From NCBI RefSeq assembly GCF_900116895.1, contig NZ_FPCF01000001.1, positions 1,054,001-1,118,000 on the forward strand: a stretch of 64,000 bases of DNA. The letters run 5' to 3'. This DNA comes from Pseudidiomarina donghaiensis (lineage in GTDB: Bacteria; Pseudomonadota; Gammaproteobacteria; Enterobacterales; Alteromonadaceae). The translations under genes were made by a program, and so were the position numbers. Below, one piece after another: positions 8,790-17,366 of this stretch (positions are counted from its first letter, which is position 1; every line of letters starts with the position of its first letter). The notes beneath the pieces were generated by a model. The model saw only the letters and a program-made list of their open reading frames with translations. It had not been told where the DNA came from and did no database searches.

Positions 8790-11700
8790 AGTTTTCAGCA
8801 CAACTCAACGATTTACCGTCGCTTTCTATACGTCGACCTATCTTAATTGTTGTTCTGAATTTACTGATTATTATTGCAGGTTATGCCGCCATTAATGGCG
8901 TTGAAGTGCGTGAGCTACCCGATGTAGACCGTCCTATCGTGACAGTTTCCGCCAGTTTCCCTGGCGCTGCACCAGAAACTGTTGATACAGAAGTTACCAG
9001 TATTCTTGAGGGTGCCGCAGCGCGGGTCAGTGGTGTCAAACAAATTAGAGCCTCAAGTGAGGAAGGAAGCTCACGCATTGTTGTTGAGTTTCGTCCAGGT
9101 ATTGATCTGGATAGTGCCGCTAATGAAATGCGTGAAACTGTTAGTCAGGTGCAACGCCGATTACCCGAAGAAGTAGAAAACGTCGCTATTATTAAAGCTG
9201 ATAACGATGCTCAAGCGGTCGTGTCGTTGGCCGTGTCGAGCAGTACACTGGATCTTGAAACATTAACGGAGCGGGTTGAAACCGATTTGGCTCCGAATTT
9301 TTTAAGTGTTCCAGGTGTTGCTGATGTTCGTCTGAATGGTGACCGTCAACGGGTGCTGCGTGTTATTTTAGACCCATTGCAGTTGGCAAGTTTTCAGCTT
9401 ACCGTCACGGATGTTGCGAATGTATTGCGCCAGGCGCCTTTCGACGTTCCAGCTGGCAGTTTAAAATCGACCGATCAGCAAATAATAGTTCGTGCTGACG
9501 CGAGTTCAGTAACGGTCGATGATGTGGAAAATATTGTTATTCGTGGCACCACACGCATTGGCGATGTTGCAACAGTATTCTTTGCGCCGGCCGATGCCAG
9601 CAGCATGGTGCGCCTTGATGGCAAACCAGTTATTGGATTAGGTGTTATTCGCCAAGCTCGTTCAAATACCATTGAAATTTCAGATGAGGTATTGGAATTA
9701 GTAGAGCGTTTAAAAATTCAATATCCAGAACTTGAAATACAAGTCACTTCAGATGACGCGAAGTTTATTCGTAGTTCAGTTGAGGAAGTATTTATTTCTC
9801 TTGCACTGACTATTGCTTTGGTTGTCGCCACGTTATGGGTATTTATAGGGTCGGGAAGGGCAACAATTATTCCTGCCTTGGCTATTCCCGTTGCTCTAAT
9901 TGGCTCTATTGCAGTAATTTGGCTGCTTGGTTTTTCGGTAAATATTCTAACGTTGCTTGCTTTAGTTTTAGCAACCGGCCTGATTGTTGATGACGCCATT
10001 GTCGTTTCAGAAAATATTCAACGTCGACGTAGTTTAGGTCTTGGTGCTAGAGCTGCGGCGGTAGTTGGTACGCGTGAAGTTTTCTTTGCTGTGGTTGCAA
10101 CAACAGCCGTATTAGTTGCTGTATTTGTTCCTATTGCCTTTTTACCAAGTACCGCAGGGCGGTTATTTCGCGAATTCGGCGGGGTATTAGCGGCTGCAGT
10201 TATCATTTCTTCATTTGTGGCACTGTCACTCGTGCCAGCCTTAACGGCACGGCTGCCACTCAAAGAGTCCAAGAACGAAAACCTTTTACAACGGTTTGGC
10301 AGCAAGCTGCGTGACAGCTATCGCAAAACACTGCACTTTGCGCTTGATAAGGCGATTTGGGTGTTTGCCGCGAGTAGTTTAATTGCCGGTGCGGCGAGTT
10401 ACTTGTATTTTCAGGTAGACAACGAACTAATGCCGAATGAAGACCGCGGGACCATTCGTATTTTTGCGCGAGGACCTGACGGGGTCGGTATTGATTTTAT
10501 GGACCGCCAAGCGCAAAAAATGGAAGCCATTTTGCTTCCGTATGTTAATGGTGGCGCGGTGGATAGTATAAATACCGTTGTTGGCCAATGGGATCCTAAC
10601 TTGGTATTTATAACGGTTCGGTTGACAGACTGGGAACAACGCGAGCAAAGCCAACAAGACATCATTAATGAAATAAGCGGCCCGTTAGGTGAAATTCCTG
10701 GAGCTCCAGCCCGAGCCTTTGGCTCCAATAGTCTCAACTTACGTGGTCAAGGCGGTGGCTTAGAATTTGCGTTAACGGGTGAAGAATATGCCGATATTTT
10801 CCGAGCTGCGCAGAAGTTTACGGCGCGCGTGCAACAGGAAATGCCTGAAGTTGGGTATCCACGCATTGGCTATCAACCAACACAGCCGCAACTACGAGTT
10901 AATATTGATCGTAAACGCGCTGAAGAACTTGGGGTACCGCTAAGCGATATATCGACCACCTTGCGTGCTGCAATTAACGGGCTTGATGTGACCGATTTGA
11001 ACATTGGCGATCAGGCCGTACCGATTATGCTGCAAGCACAACGAGACTTAATTCGTGACCCGACCGATATTATGAACCTTTATGTTGGTTCTCAAGCAAC
11101 AGGTCTTGTGCCGCTATCCAGTTTAACAACGCTGACAGAAGAGGGCGTTCCAGCTGAATTAGAGCGACGTTCACAGCGCCGAGCTATTCAAGTAGATATG
11201 CAACTGCCTACTTCTATCCCATTAGAGCAAGTTGTCGAGCGGTTACGTGAGTTGGCAGCTGAAGAACTGCCTAACGGAGTTGGTCTAGTACTCCTTGGTG
11301 AAGCAGAAGCCTATGAAGAAACCTCTCGCGAGGTGGCGCTAACTTATATTTTGGCATTTTTGATTGTATTTTTAGTTTTGGCTGCGCAGTTTGAAAGTGT
11401 GAACTCAGCAGTTGTGGTTATGGCAACGGTACCATTTGGTATCGCGGCTGCGTTTTTCGCTCTGTATATTACTGGCACCTCGATTAATATCTTTTCACAA
11501 ATAGGGTTAGTGATGCTGATTGGTCTGATCGCGAAAAACTCGATTTTATTAGTTGAATTTGCCGATCAGCTACGTGATCAGGGCGAGTCAGTTCGCCAAG
11601 CAATTGAAAATGCAGCTGAAATTCGACTTCGTCCGATCATGATGACACTTGTATCAACGTTATTAGGTGCGCTACCGCTTATTTTATCTATAGGGGCTGG

Positions 11701-11875
11701 TGCTGAATCTCGTAACGCCATTGGTTGGGTCGTGTTTGGTGGGTTAGCATTTGCGGTTCTATTTACACTCTACTTGACGCCGGTTCTATACTTAGCCATT
11801 GCGCGGTTTACCAAGCCTCGTGCTGATGAAACAAACCGACTTGAAAGCGAAATGAAACGAGCAGGGGAATTGTAA
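8786..11875 (+). CDS. RND multidrug efflux permease (HAE1-like)
   Basis: A 1029-residue inner-membrane RND transporter with the usual 12 helices and two large periplasmic loops. Proton-relay residues are visible: 'GLIVDDAIVVSENIQ' in TM4 (two Asp) and 'GLIAKNSILLVEFA' in TM10 (Lys). The N-terminus ('IRRPILIVVLNLLIIIAGYAA...LPDVDRPIVTVSASFPGAAPETVD') is typical of drug, not metal, exporters. Substrate cannot be told from sequence. It is translated from an ATG overlapping the adaptor stop, and the following START-like gene begins on its last base (TAATG). Confidence 0.95.
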   Translation: MKFSAQLNDLPSLSIRRPILIVVLNLLIIIAGYAAINGVEVRELPDVDRPIVTVSASFPGAAPETVDTEVTSILEGAAARVSGVKQIRASSEEGSSRIVVEFRPGIDLDSAANEMRETVSQVQRRLPEEVENVAIIKADNDAQAVVSLAVSSSTLDLETLTERVETDLAPNFLSVPGVADVRLNGDRQRVLRVILDPLQLASFQLTVTDVANVLRQAPFDVPAGSLKSTDQQIIVRADASSVTVDDVENIVIRGTTRIGDVATVFFAPADASSMVRLDGKPVIGLGVIRQARSNTIEISDEVLELVERLKIQYPELEIQVTSDDAKFIRSSVEEVFISLALTIALVVATLWVFIGSGRATIIPALAIPVALIGSIAVIWLLGFSVNILTLLALVLATGLIVDDAIVVSENIQRRRSLGLGARAAAVVGTREVFFAVVATTAVLVAVFVPIAFLPSTAGRLFREFGGVLAAAVIISSFVALSLVPALTARLPLKESKNENLLQRFGSKLRDSYRKTLHFALDKAIWVFAASSLIAGAASYLYFQVDNELMPNEDRGTIRIFARGPDGVGIDFMDRQAQKMEAILLPYVNGGAVDSINTVVGQWDPNLVFITVRLTDWEQREQSQQDIINEISGPLGEIPGAPARAFGSNSLNLRGQGGGLEFALTGEEYADIFRAAQKFTARVQQEMPEVGYPRIGYQPTQPQLRVNIDRKRAEELGVPLSDISTTLRAAINGLDVTDLNIGDQAVPIMLQAQRDLIRDPTDIMNLYVGSQATGLVPLSSLTTLTEEGVPAELERRSQRRAIQVDMQLPTSIPLEQVVERLRELAAEELPNGVGLVLLGEAEAYEETSREVALTYILAFLIVFLVLAAQFESVNSAVVVMATVPFGIAAAFFALYITGTSINIFSQIGLVMLIGLIAKNSILLVEFADQLRDQGESVRQAIENAAEIRLRPIMMTLVSTLLGALPLILSIGAGAESRNAIGWVVFGGLAFAVLFTLYLTPVLYLAIARFTKPRADETNRLESEMKRAGEL

Positions 11876-12348
11876 TGAGAAGCCTAGCGAGCACATTATT
11901 TTATGGAGCGTTAGCGCTAACAAGTGCGAGCCTCAGCCTCGGCGTAGCTGCCGAGGTTGTAGATAGCTCAACGCAGGGTTTTACCATTGAATTTAAACAG
12001 GTCATCAATGCATCCCCCGCTGATGTGTACGACGGTTTGACGGATAACGTTGGACAATGGTGGCTGGATGACCATACTTGGTTTGGTAACGGCAAGAACA
12101 TGCAGCTTGATGCGCGAGCCGGTGGTTGTTTTTGTGAGATTTTGGGTAGTTCACAGACGCAGCATTTACAGGTTGCCATGGTTATTCCTAATCAGTTTGT
12201 GCGCTTGCTCGGTGGATTAGGACCATTGCAAGGTGAGGGTGTCAGTGGCGTTATGGAATGGCGTGTAAATAAGCTCGAAGAAACGTCAACGGAGCTTACG
12301 GTGTTTTATCGCGTTGGCGGTTATACACCAAATGACTTGAGTCAATGA
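11875..12348 (+). CDS. Exported SRPBCC (START-like) protein, apparently cut by an in-frame TGA
   Basis: The open frame gives 157 residues: a signal peptide (about 1-27, ending AAEVV) and an SRPBCC/AHSA1-like ligand-binding fold ('FTIEFKQVINASPADVYDGLTDNVGQWW', 'FYRVGGY'). Translation stops at TGA 12346-12348, but the same frame continues for 26 sense codons to TAA 12427-12429 and reads APAVESVLQQQMAAMKTFVE, which is the expected C-terminal helix of this family, where Trp is common at the stop position. So a TGG-to-TGA change (or a sequencing error) has probably removed the last helix. It shares one base with the pump permease gene and may be co-expressed. Ligand unknown. Confidence 0.75.
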   Translation: MRSLASTLFYGALALTSASLSLGVAAEVVDSSTQGFTIEFKQVINASPADVYDGLTDNVGQWWLDDHTWFGNGKNMQLDARAGGCFCEILGSSQTQHLQVAMVIPNQFVRLLGGLGPLQGEGVSGVMEWRVNKLEETSTELTVFYRVGGYTPNDLSQ

Positions 12349-12434
12349 GCCCCAGCAGTCGAGAGCGTTCTGCAGCAGCAAATGGCAGCCATGAAAACCT
12401 TTGTTGAAAATGAATTGGGAACTCGCTAATTTAG

Positions 12435-12464
12435 CCAAACAGGTTTGATTATTTGGTTTTTTTT
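12435..12464 (+). terminator. Possible weak terminator after the RND operon
   Basis: A short stem CCAAA (12435-12439) with TTTGG (12452-12456) is followed directly by eight T residues (12457-12464). The stem is only 5 base pairs, so strength is doubtful; the T tract and its place 6 bases after the downstream TAA support it. Confidence 0.4.
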
Positions 12465-12511
12465 CAAATATTGCGTAAGGTTAAAGAATCTTTAAGTAGC
12501 CGAGCGCAATT

Positions 12512-13534
12512 ATGTTTTTACAAAAATTTCCCCGATTAACAGCTGCTCTTGCGTTGTGCGGTATTGGCGTAGCTCATGCGCAAGCAGCCGACGACAGCAA
12601 AACACTACCTATCTGTAAAGCTGAAGCTAGCTTGTCGCCGTTTTCTCTAAATACAACACTGGTCGAAGATGATATGGGAAGTGTTTATCTTTCTGTTGAT
12701 GGTCGGCGTGTATTATCGCAAGACATCAAGATCATGACTTCTGATGACCAGAATTTGGAATTTATTAAGAAGTTTGTTGGCCAGTCATCCTTTAACTTTC
12801 AAATGTATATTAGTGAAAACGAGGAGGGCGAGCGGACTTATCGTTTTGAGTCAGCAAATTTTTTATTGCCGAGCTATTCCAATACAAATGCAGAGGGAAA
12901 AACAATTCAGCAGTTTGCGAAGGTCCATCAAATTGCGCTCGGAGATAAACAGTATGTTTATCAAGTTGAACCCAAATTACCCTACAATAATTTTTATGAA
13001 TACCCAGTCATTGCAGGTTTCGCTAGCGCATCTTCAGGCTCGTGGCTTCGGGGCGAACCGACAAGCATTTCGCTACAATTAACTGACGAAGCATATGTAA
13101 CCGAAATTGTGCTGTTGCCTTCTAAGTGGGCAAAGTTTGCAGAGATTATCGATCGCGATGCCTCATCGTTATTTGAAAAATATAGCTCAGGGCAGTGCCA
13201 AGCCGATTATGCCTGCTTTTTTACGACAGCCGCTGTACATACGATTGGATTAGCTGATAACTGCTGGGAATTAACGCAATTAAGGTCGTTTCGTGATGAG
13301 GTCATGAAGAAAACCATTATCGGTAGCAAATTAGTCGAGCAGTATTACGCGCAAGCGCCAAATATCGTGCGGCGTATTAACACATTGAGTCAAGCGAAAC
13401 GAATTTGGCTTAAAACGTATTGGTTCGATATTTTACCCAATGCGCTACTGGCAAAAGTGGGACTAAACGTACTTGCACAGAAACGATATATTAAATTGTT
13501 TAAGCGATTACAACAGCTTGCCCTAAGCGCATAA
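12512..13534 (+). CDS. Exported protein with a C-terminal CFI-box-like module
   Basis: A 340-residue protein of unknown function. Residues 1-26 form a signal peptide (AHA-QAA cleavage region). The middle (30-230) is beta-rich and not recognised. From residue 235 it reads CFFTTAA, then C251, 'LRSFRDEVMKKT' (258-268) and 'LVEQYYAQAPNIVRRI' (274-289). This matches the layout of the CFI-box C-terminal domain (CFIATAAYG...LRxFRDxxLLxxxxGxxxVxxYYxxSPxxAxxI), here diverged at the third position and after the Ala pair. No role can be assigned. It stands alone between the RND operon and a TraB-type gene. Confidence 0.75.
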   Translation: MFLQKFPRLTAALALCGIGVAHAQAADDSKTLPICKAEASLSPFSLNTTLVEDDMGSVYLSVDGRRVLSQDIKIMTSDDQNLEFIKKFVGQSSFNFQMYISENEEGERTYRFESANFLLPSYSNTNAEGKTIQQFAKVHQIALGDKQYVYQVEPKLPYNNFYEYPVIAGFASASSGSWLRGEPTSISLQLTDEAYVTEIVLLPSKWAKFAEIIDRDASSLFEKYSSGQCQADYACFFTTAAVHTIGLADNCWELTQLRSFRDEVMKKTIIGSKLVEQYYAQAPNIVRRINTLSQAKRIWLKTYWFDILPNALLAKVGLNVLAQKRYIKLFKRLQQLALSA

Positions 13535-13806
13535 CTTCATCCATTTCTAGAATCGTTCGCTACGTGAAATCTGAAAGAGTTTACGTGGTGAGCTGCCTAA
13601 TTTTTTAAATAACGCCGGATATTGCAATAATATGTAAGTCATCACATCGTTCTAATTGCTTTTATATTAGATGATTTAACATAATATACATTATACGAAA
13701 TCGATTATCATGCAATTTCAACTGAAGCGTATTGATACCAACCGCTGCATCATTGTTACGGCGTGGTATATTGACAACAGATTTTGTTACGAAGGATTCG
13801 TTGGCC
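13535..13806 (+). other. Intergenic stretch, 272 bases, AT-rich
   Basis: No convincing gene is present. The centre (about 13660-13710) is AT-rich. The frame of the next gene is open back to 13732, but the upstream residues are not hydrophobic and would push the signal peptide inward, so I treat this as non-coding leader. No clear terminator hairpin with a T tract or complete promoter pair was identified. Confidence 0.4.
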
Positions 13807-14694
13807 ATGAGGTTTCTATTTTTACTGCGGGTTTTACTGTGCATTTGTTTTGGTTTGCTGTCGTTCAGCACAGCGGCAAATGTATTTTTTAAAGTGACTC
13901 ATGAACAGCGTGATCAAACCGCTTATGTGTTAGGCACCATGCATTTGTTATGCAAAGATAGCTTTGTAATGCCCGACACGGTTTACCAAGCGTTAGCGAA
14001 TTCTGAGCAGCTTATTGTTGAGGTCAATCTGACCGATGACGCGGAATTAGAAGCGGCCCAAAGTGCCATGTTTCAGCAGCCCCGAAATTACCTTCAGCGG
14101 TATTTAAACAGCGAGCAATACAGCCAGCTCGAACACCAGACACAACGACAACTAGGCCGGCCGTTAAGTAGCCTTGCCCCGCTTCGCCCATTGATTATTA
14201 GCTCGTTATTTTTGGCTGATTATTTGCCGTGTGAAAGCGAAACCTTTTCAGTTGATGAAGCAATTATTGAGCATGCAGTTAGTAAAGACACGTTGGTCAT
14301 TGGTTTGGAATCGGCTAAGTGGCAACTCGAGTTATTTGATCAAGTCGATTTGTCCGAACAAGTCTCTGCGCTGTATGAATTGGTCACAGAAAAAGAAGTT
14401 GCACAACATGAACTGATTAGTATGGCTGACACCTACTTAAGTGGAAATGGCAAAAAGCTGCATGAAGTCATGCTGGCACAAGACGATTTTATAGGGGCTT
14501 CAGCGCTATTTTTAGACCAACGCAATCAGACTTGGGTGCAAAAATTACCTCAGCTTTTTGTTGGCAAACGAAGTTTTGTTGCCGTAGGCGCTGGCCACTT
14601 ATATGGTGATCAAGGCTTATTATCGCTGCTCATCGCCCAGGGCTATGAAATAACCCCTATTCCAGTAAGCTTTGGTGCTGTTGAGTCACACTGA
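13807..14694 (+). CDS. TraB/GumN family exported protein
   Basis: A 295-residue protein whose chosen start gives a clean signal peptide (residues 1-23, ending STAA); the frame is open for 25 more codons upstream but those would spoil it. The TraB/GumN family signature is present: 'AYVLGTMHLLCKD' near the N-terminus, a conserved Glu ('LIVEVNLTDD'), 'LVIGLESAKWQLELFDQ' in the centre and 'SFVAVGAGHLYGDQGLLSLLIAQGYEI' at the end (normally GxGHLxGxxGLxxLL). Related Tiki proteins are metalloproteases using these His and Glu residues, so periplasmic metallohydrolase activity is possible. Substrate unknown. Confidence 0.9.
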   Translation: MRFLFLLRVLLCICFGLLSFSTAANVFFKVTHEQRDQTAYVLGTMHLLCKDSFVMPDTVYQALANSEQLIVEVNLTDDAELEAAQSAMFQQPRNYLQRYLNSEQYSQLEHQTQRQLGRPLSSLAPLRPLIISSLFLADYLPCESETFSVDEAIIEHAVSKDTLVIGLESAKWQLELFDQVDLSEQVSALYELVTEKEVAQHELISMADTYLSGNGKKLHEVMLAQDDFIGASALFLDQRNQTWVQKLPQLFVGKRSFVAVGAGHLYGDQGLLSLLIAQGYEITPIPVSFGAVESH

Positions 14695-14737
14695 CAGTGA
14701 TATGATAGCGAACTTCATCAAGGGAGAATTAAACACC

Positions 14738-16651
14738 ATGCGCATAGCTGCAGATGCACTACAACCTCAAATATTTGAATGGGCTAAGCAACGACCAAAA
14801 CACGCTAATGCCAATGCATTAGTTGGTCAGCAACGGGCGTTAAACGCCCTGCAGCAAGCACTGAGCATTGGTGGTAGGTACGCTCACGGATTTGTCGTTA
14901 CGCCTGCAGGCATGCGCACCTCCGATGTGTTGCAGCAAGTACAAAACCAACAACAATGGGTTCACGCTGATAAATTTGATTGGGTGTATGTGGCCAACCC
15001 CGAAAGTGCTTCTCAACCGCTGTGTGTCAATGTGCCCTGCAGCAAGGCCAACGATTTTCTGATTAAATTATGGGAAGTGCTTCAAGCCGACGTTGCGGTA
15101 CGTAAGCCATTAATTGATTTTATTAAAGAAGCTTACCCAAGTGAACGTGTAGCACGTTATCTTGAATTAATTGCAGATAAAACATTTGATGACTTACCAG
15201 GTACCGAATTAGCGACGGTCATTGTCACGCATGATGAACATGAACCCTTTATGATGTGTGACCGTGTCACCGAAGCTAGTTTATTCGGTAGCATTAGATT
15301 GCAAAGTGTGGAAGGAACCATTTCATCAGATTTACACTTAATTGAGGCTGGCGCTATTTTAAAAGCAAATGGCGGCGTGCTTGCTATCGATGCCGAAGAA
15401 TTACTGTTACAGCCAGGTTTGTGGCGCAAACTGAAATACATTTTAAAAACCAGTGAGTTTGATTGGCCGCAACCGGGCGATTCCAATGTAGCTGCTTATT
15501 ATCAACCCCAAGCAATTCCAGTGCACCTTAAAGTACTATTGTTGGGCGAGCGCGATATTTACGCACAGTTACGTGAACTTGATCGCGACTTTGATAACTT
15601 GTTCCCATATCTTGCTGACTTTTCGTCGCATTACTCGATTAGTCAAGAACCGCTACAAGCGTATTTTGATTATTTAGCCTATGTAGAGCGCGAGGCCGCG
15701 GTATTGCCTTTAGCTAGTGATGCGTACCCTGCTCTGTTTAAATTTGTAACGCGAATTACCGATTTCCAAACCGAATTATCGCTCGACACAATTGCCATCA
15801 TGCAATTGTTACGGGAAGCATGCGCAATAGCTCGTGAGCGAAATGCAACGGCAATTGCTGCAGACGATATTAGTTCAGCCTTAAAACAACGCGAGTCGCG
15901 CGAAGGTTATATAGCCGAGCTAAGCCGCCGCGCTATTTTAGAAGGCCAAGTTTATATAGAAACTGAAGGCGAAGTCATTGGCCAAATTAATGGCCTGACG
16001 GTGATTACCGCTGGCGGTCATGAGTTTGGTGAGCCGACACGTATTACTGCGACGGTGCACTATGGTGATGGCGATATTATTGATATTGATCGCAAGTCAG
16101 AGTTAAGTGGCAGTATTCATACTAAGGGCGTGATGATTCTAAGCGCCTATATTGCCAATGTGTTTGCTCGCAATGAAGCAATGGCACTGTCTGCGACCAT
16201 TGTTTTTGAGCAGTCATACCACGAAGTTGATGGCGATAGCGCATCATTGGCTGAATTGTGTTGTTTACTCTCAGCTTTAGCTGAGGCTCCAATTCAGCAA
16301 GGTTTGGCGATTACCGGAGCGGTTGATCAATTTGGTCGTGTCCAGGCAATTGGTGCGGTCAATGAAAAAATAGAGGGTTATTTCGAGCTGTGCCGAACGC
16401 GAGGCTTAACTGGGCATCAAGGCGTTATAATTCCTGCGGCAAACTTGAGTCAGCTCAACTTAGCAGACGATGTCATTGCCGCTGTCAAAGCAGATAAATT
16501 TCATGTTTTTGCTATTGAACATGTGGGGGAAGCATTGGAATTACTGACACAAAGCGAGCAAAAACAACTATATGCAAAAATTGAGCAACGCCTAAATGAA
16601 CTACAACAAATTGAACGAGAAGTGTCATGGTGGCGCCGTTGGTTCAATTAA
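14738..16651 (+). CDS. lonH: Lon-family protease homologue LonH (YcbZ)
   Basis: A 637-residue LonB-like protein. The ATG at 14738 was chosen because AGGGAG lies 11 bases upstream; an earlier in-frame GTG/ATG at 14672 overlaps the preceding gene. The C-terminal domain is a Lon protease with the Ser-Lys dyad S501 (GDSAS) and K544 (VNEKIEG), 43 residues apart as in Lon (S679/K722). The N-terminal AAA-like region is degenerate: where LonB has a GxxGxGKS/T P-loop, this protein has 'GFVVTPAGMRTSD' (51-63). The gene sits directly before fabA, as ycbZ does in E. coli, which supports orthology. Confidence 0.92.
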   Translation: MRIAADALQPQIFEWAKQRPKHANANALVGQQRALNALQQALSIGGRYAHGFVVTPAGMRTSDVLQQVQNQQQWVHADKFDWVYVANPESASQPLCVNVPCSKANDFLIKLWEVLQADVAVRKPLIDFIKEAYPSERVARYLELIADKTFDDLPGTELATVIVTHDEHEPFMMCDRVTEASLFGSIRLQSVEGTISSDLHLIEAGAILKANGGVLAIDAEELLLQPGLWRKLKYILKTSEFDWPQPGDSNVAAYYQPQAIPVHLKVLLLGERDIYAQLRELDRDFDNLFPYLADFSSHYSISQEPLQAYFDYLAYVEREAAVLPLASDAYPALFKFVTRITDFQTELSLDTIAIMQLLREACAIARERNATAIAADDISSALKQRESREGYIAELSRRAILEGQVYIETEGEVIGQINGLTVITAGGHEFGEPTRITATVHYGDGDIIDIDRKSELSGSIHTKGVMILSAYIANVFARNEAMALSATIVFEQSYHEVDGDSASLAELCCLLSALAEAPIQQGLAITGAVDQFGRVQAIGAVNEKIEGYFELCRTRGLTGHQGVIIPAANLSQLNLADDVIAAVKADKFHVFAIEHVGEALELLTQSEQKQLYAKIEQRLNELQQIEREVSWWRRWFN

Positions 16652-16665
16652 AATACTAGTCGGAC

Positions 16666-16694
16666 TTGTTTAGCGTACACGTGTTCGCTAATCT
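16666..16694 (+). promoter_or_regulatory. Candidate fabA promoter
   Basis: TTGTTT (16666-16671) and TAATCT (16689-16694) with a 17-base spacer, upstream of fabA at 16759. The spacer is almost fully occupied by a 20-base palindrome (16671-16690), so a repressor bound there would block RNA polymerase. Confidence 0.6.
16671..16690 (+). promoter_or_regulatory. FabR-like operator upstream of fabA
   Basis: The 20-base sequence TAGCGTACACGTGTTCGCTA is a palindrome with one mismatched pair. It resembles the FabR (YijC) operator known upstream of fabA and fabB in enterobacteria (AGCGTACA-type half sites). FabR represses unsaturated fatty acid synthesis in response to unsaturated acyl-ACP/CoA. The resemblance is from memory of the motif, not a search. 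Confidence 0.65.
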
Positions 16695-16726
16695 ACGCGA
16701 GTTAGCCCAAAACAAGCTCGCGTAGA
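16692..16726 (+). repeat. 10-bp inverted repeat in the fabA leader
   Basis: TCTACGCGAG (16692-16701) and CTCGCGTAGA (16717-16726) pair perfectly around a 15-base loop. It starts inside the -10 region and has no T tract, so it is not an ordinary terminator. CACGTG occurs on both sides (16679 and 16727). It may be an RNA hairpin in the leader or a second operator. Confidence 0.55.
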
Positions 16727-16758
16727 CACGTGAATTTACGTAGCAAAACAAGGTATTT

Positions 16759-17271
16759 ATGAAACAAAATAATTACACACGCGAAGAGCTACTCGCCTGC
16801 TCTCGTGGCGAAATGTTTGGTCCAGGTAATAGCCAGCTTCCAGCTCCTAATATGCTCATGATGGACCGCGTGGTCGAGATAACCGAAGACGGCGGCGCTT
16901 ATGGCAAAGGTTTTATTCATGCTGAGCTAGATATTAATCCTGACCTTTGGTTTTTTGATTGTCACTTCATCGGTGATCCAGTGATGCCTGGTTGTTTAGG
17001 GCTTGATGCCATGTGGCAGTTAACAGGCTTTTTCTTAGCGTGTTTAGGCGGCCCAGGGCGTGGACGAGCGCTGGGTGTTGGTGAAGTGAAATTTACCGGT
17101 CAAATTTTACCGACAGCCAAGAAAGTGAGTTATTTTATTGATATGAAGCGTGTTCTTAAACGCTCTTTGTATATGGGTATTGCTGATGGTCGGGTTGAAG
17201 TTGACGGCAAAACTATTTATACCGCCAAAGACTTAAAAGTTGGATTGTTTACTGACACGTCAACCTTCTAA
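16759..17271 (+). CDS. fabA: 3-hydroxydecanoyl-ACP dehydratase/isomerase FabA
   Basis: A 170-residue hot-dog enzyme that dehydrates 3-hydroxydecanoyl-ACP and isomerises trans-2- to cis-3-decenoyl-ACP, the branch point to unsaturated fatty acids. Catalytic His69 ([15 protein letters not shown]) and Asp83 ([10 protein letters not shown]) are present, as is the full family length. An AAGG ribosome-binding site precedes the ATG. Upstream are a promoter with a FabR-like operator; downstream is a bidirectional terminator shared with rmf. Gene order lonH-fabA-rmf matches E. coli. Confidence 0.98.
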   Translation: MKQNNYTREELLACSRGEMFGPGNSQLPAPNMLMMDRVVEITEDGGAYGKGFIHAELDINPDLWFFDCHFIGDPVMPGCLGLDAMWQLTGFFLACLGGPGRGRALGVGEVKFTGQILPTAKKVSYFIDMKRVLKRSLYMGIADGRVEVDGKTIYTAKDLKVGLFTDTSTF

Positions 17272-17304
17272 ACATCAATACGATTGAACTCAGTCCCCCT
17301 GTAA

Positions 17305-17329
17305 AAAGCCCGCTTTCTTGGCGGGCTTT
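17305..17329 (+). terminator. Bidirectional terminator between fabA and rmf
   Basis: AAAGCCCGC (17305-17313) pairs with GCGGGCTTT (17321-17329) around a 7-base loop; A-rich on the left and T-rich on the right. It lies 33 bases after fabA and 37 bases beyond the rmf stop, so it can serve both. Confidence 0.85.
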
Positions 17330-17366
17330 GTCGTTCTATATGTCGTTGTTTTGTGACCTAACGTTT

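Noticed and set aside
10018-10305. 95-codon minus-strand open frame within the RND permease
   Set aside because: Ala/Thr-rich shadow frame; the permease frame has clear TM4 and other RND motifs there.
12346-12348. Selenocysteine codon
   Set aside because: The family does not use selenocysteine and Trp or aliphatic residues are usual there; a point mutation is simpler.
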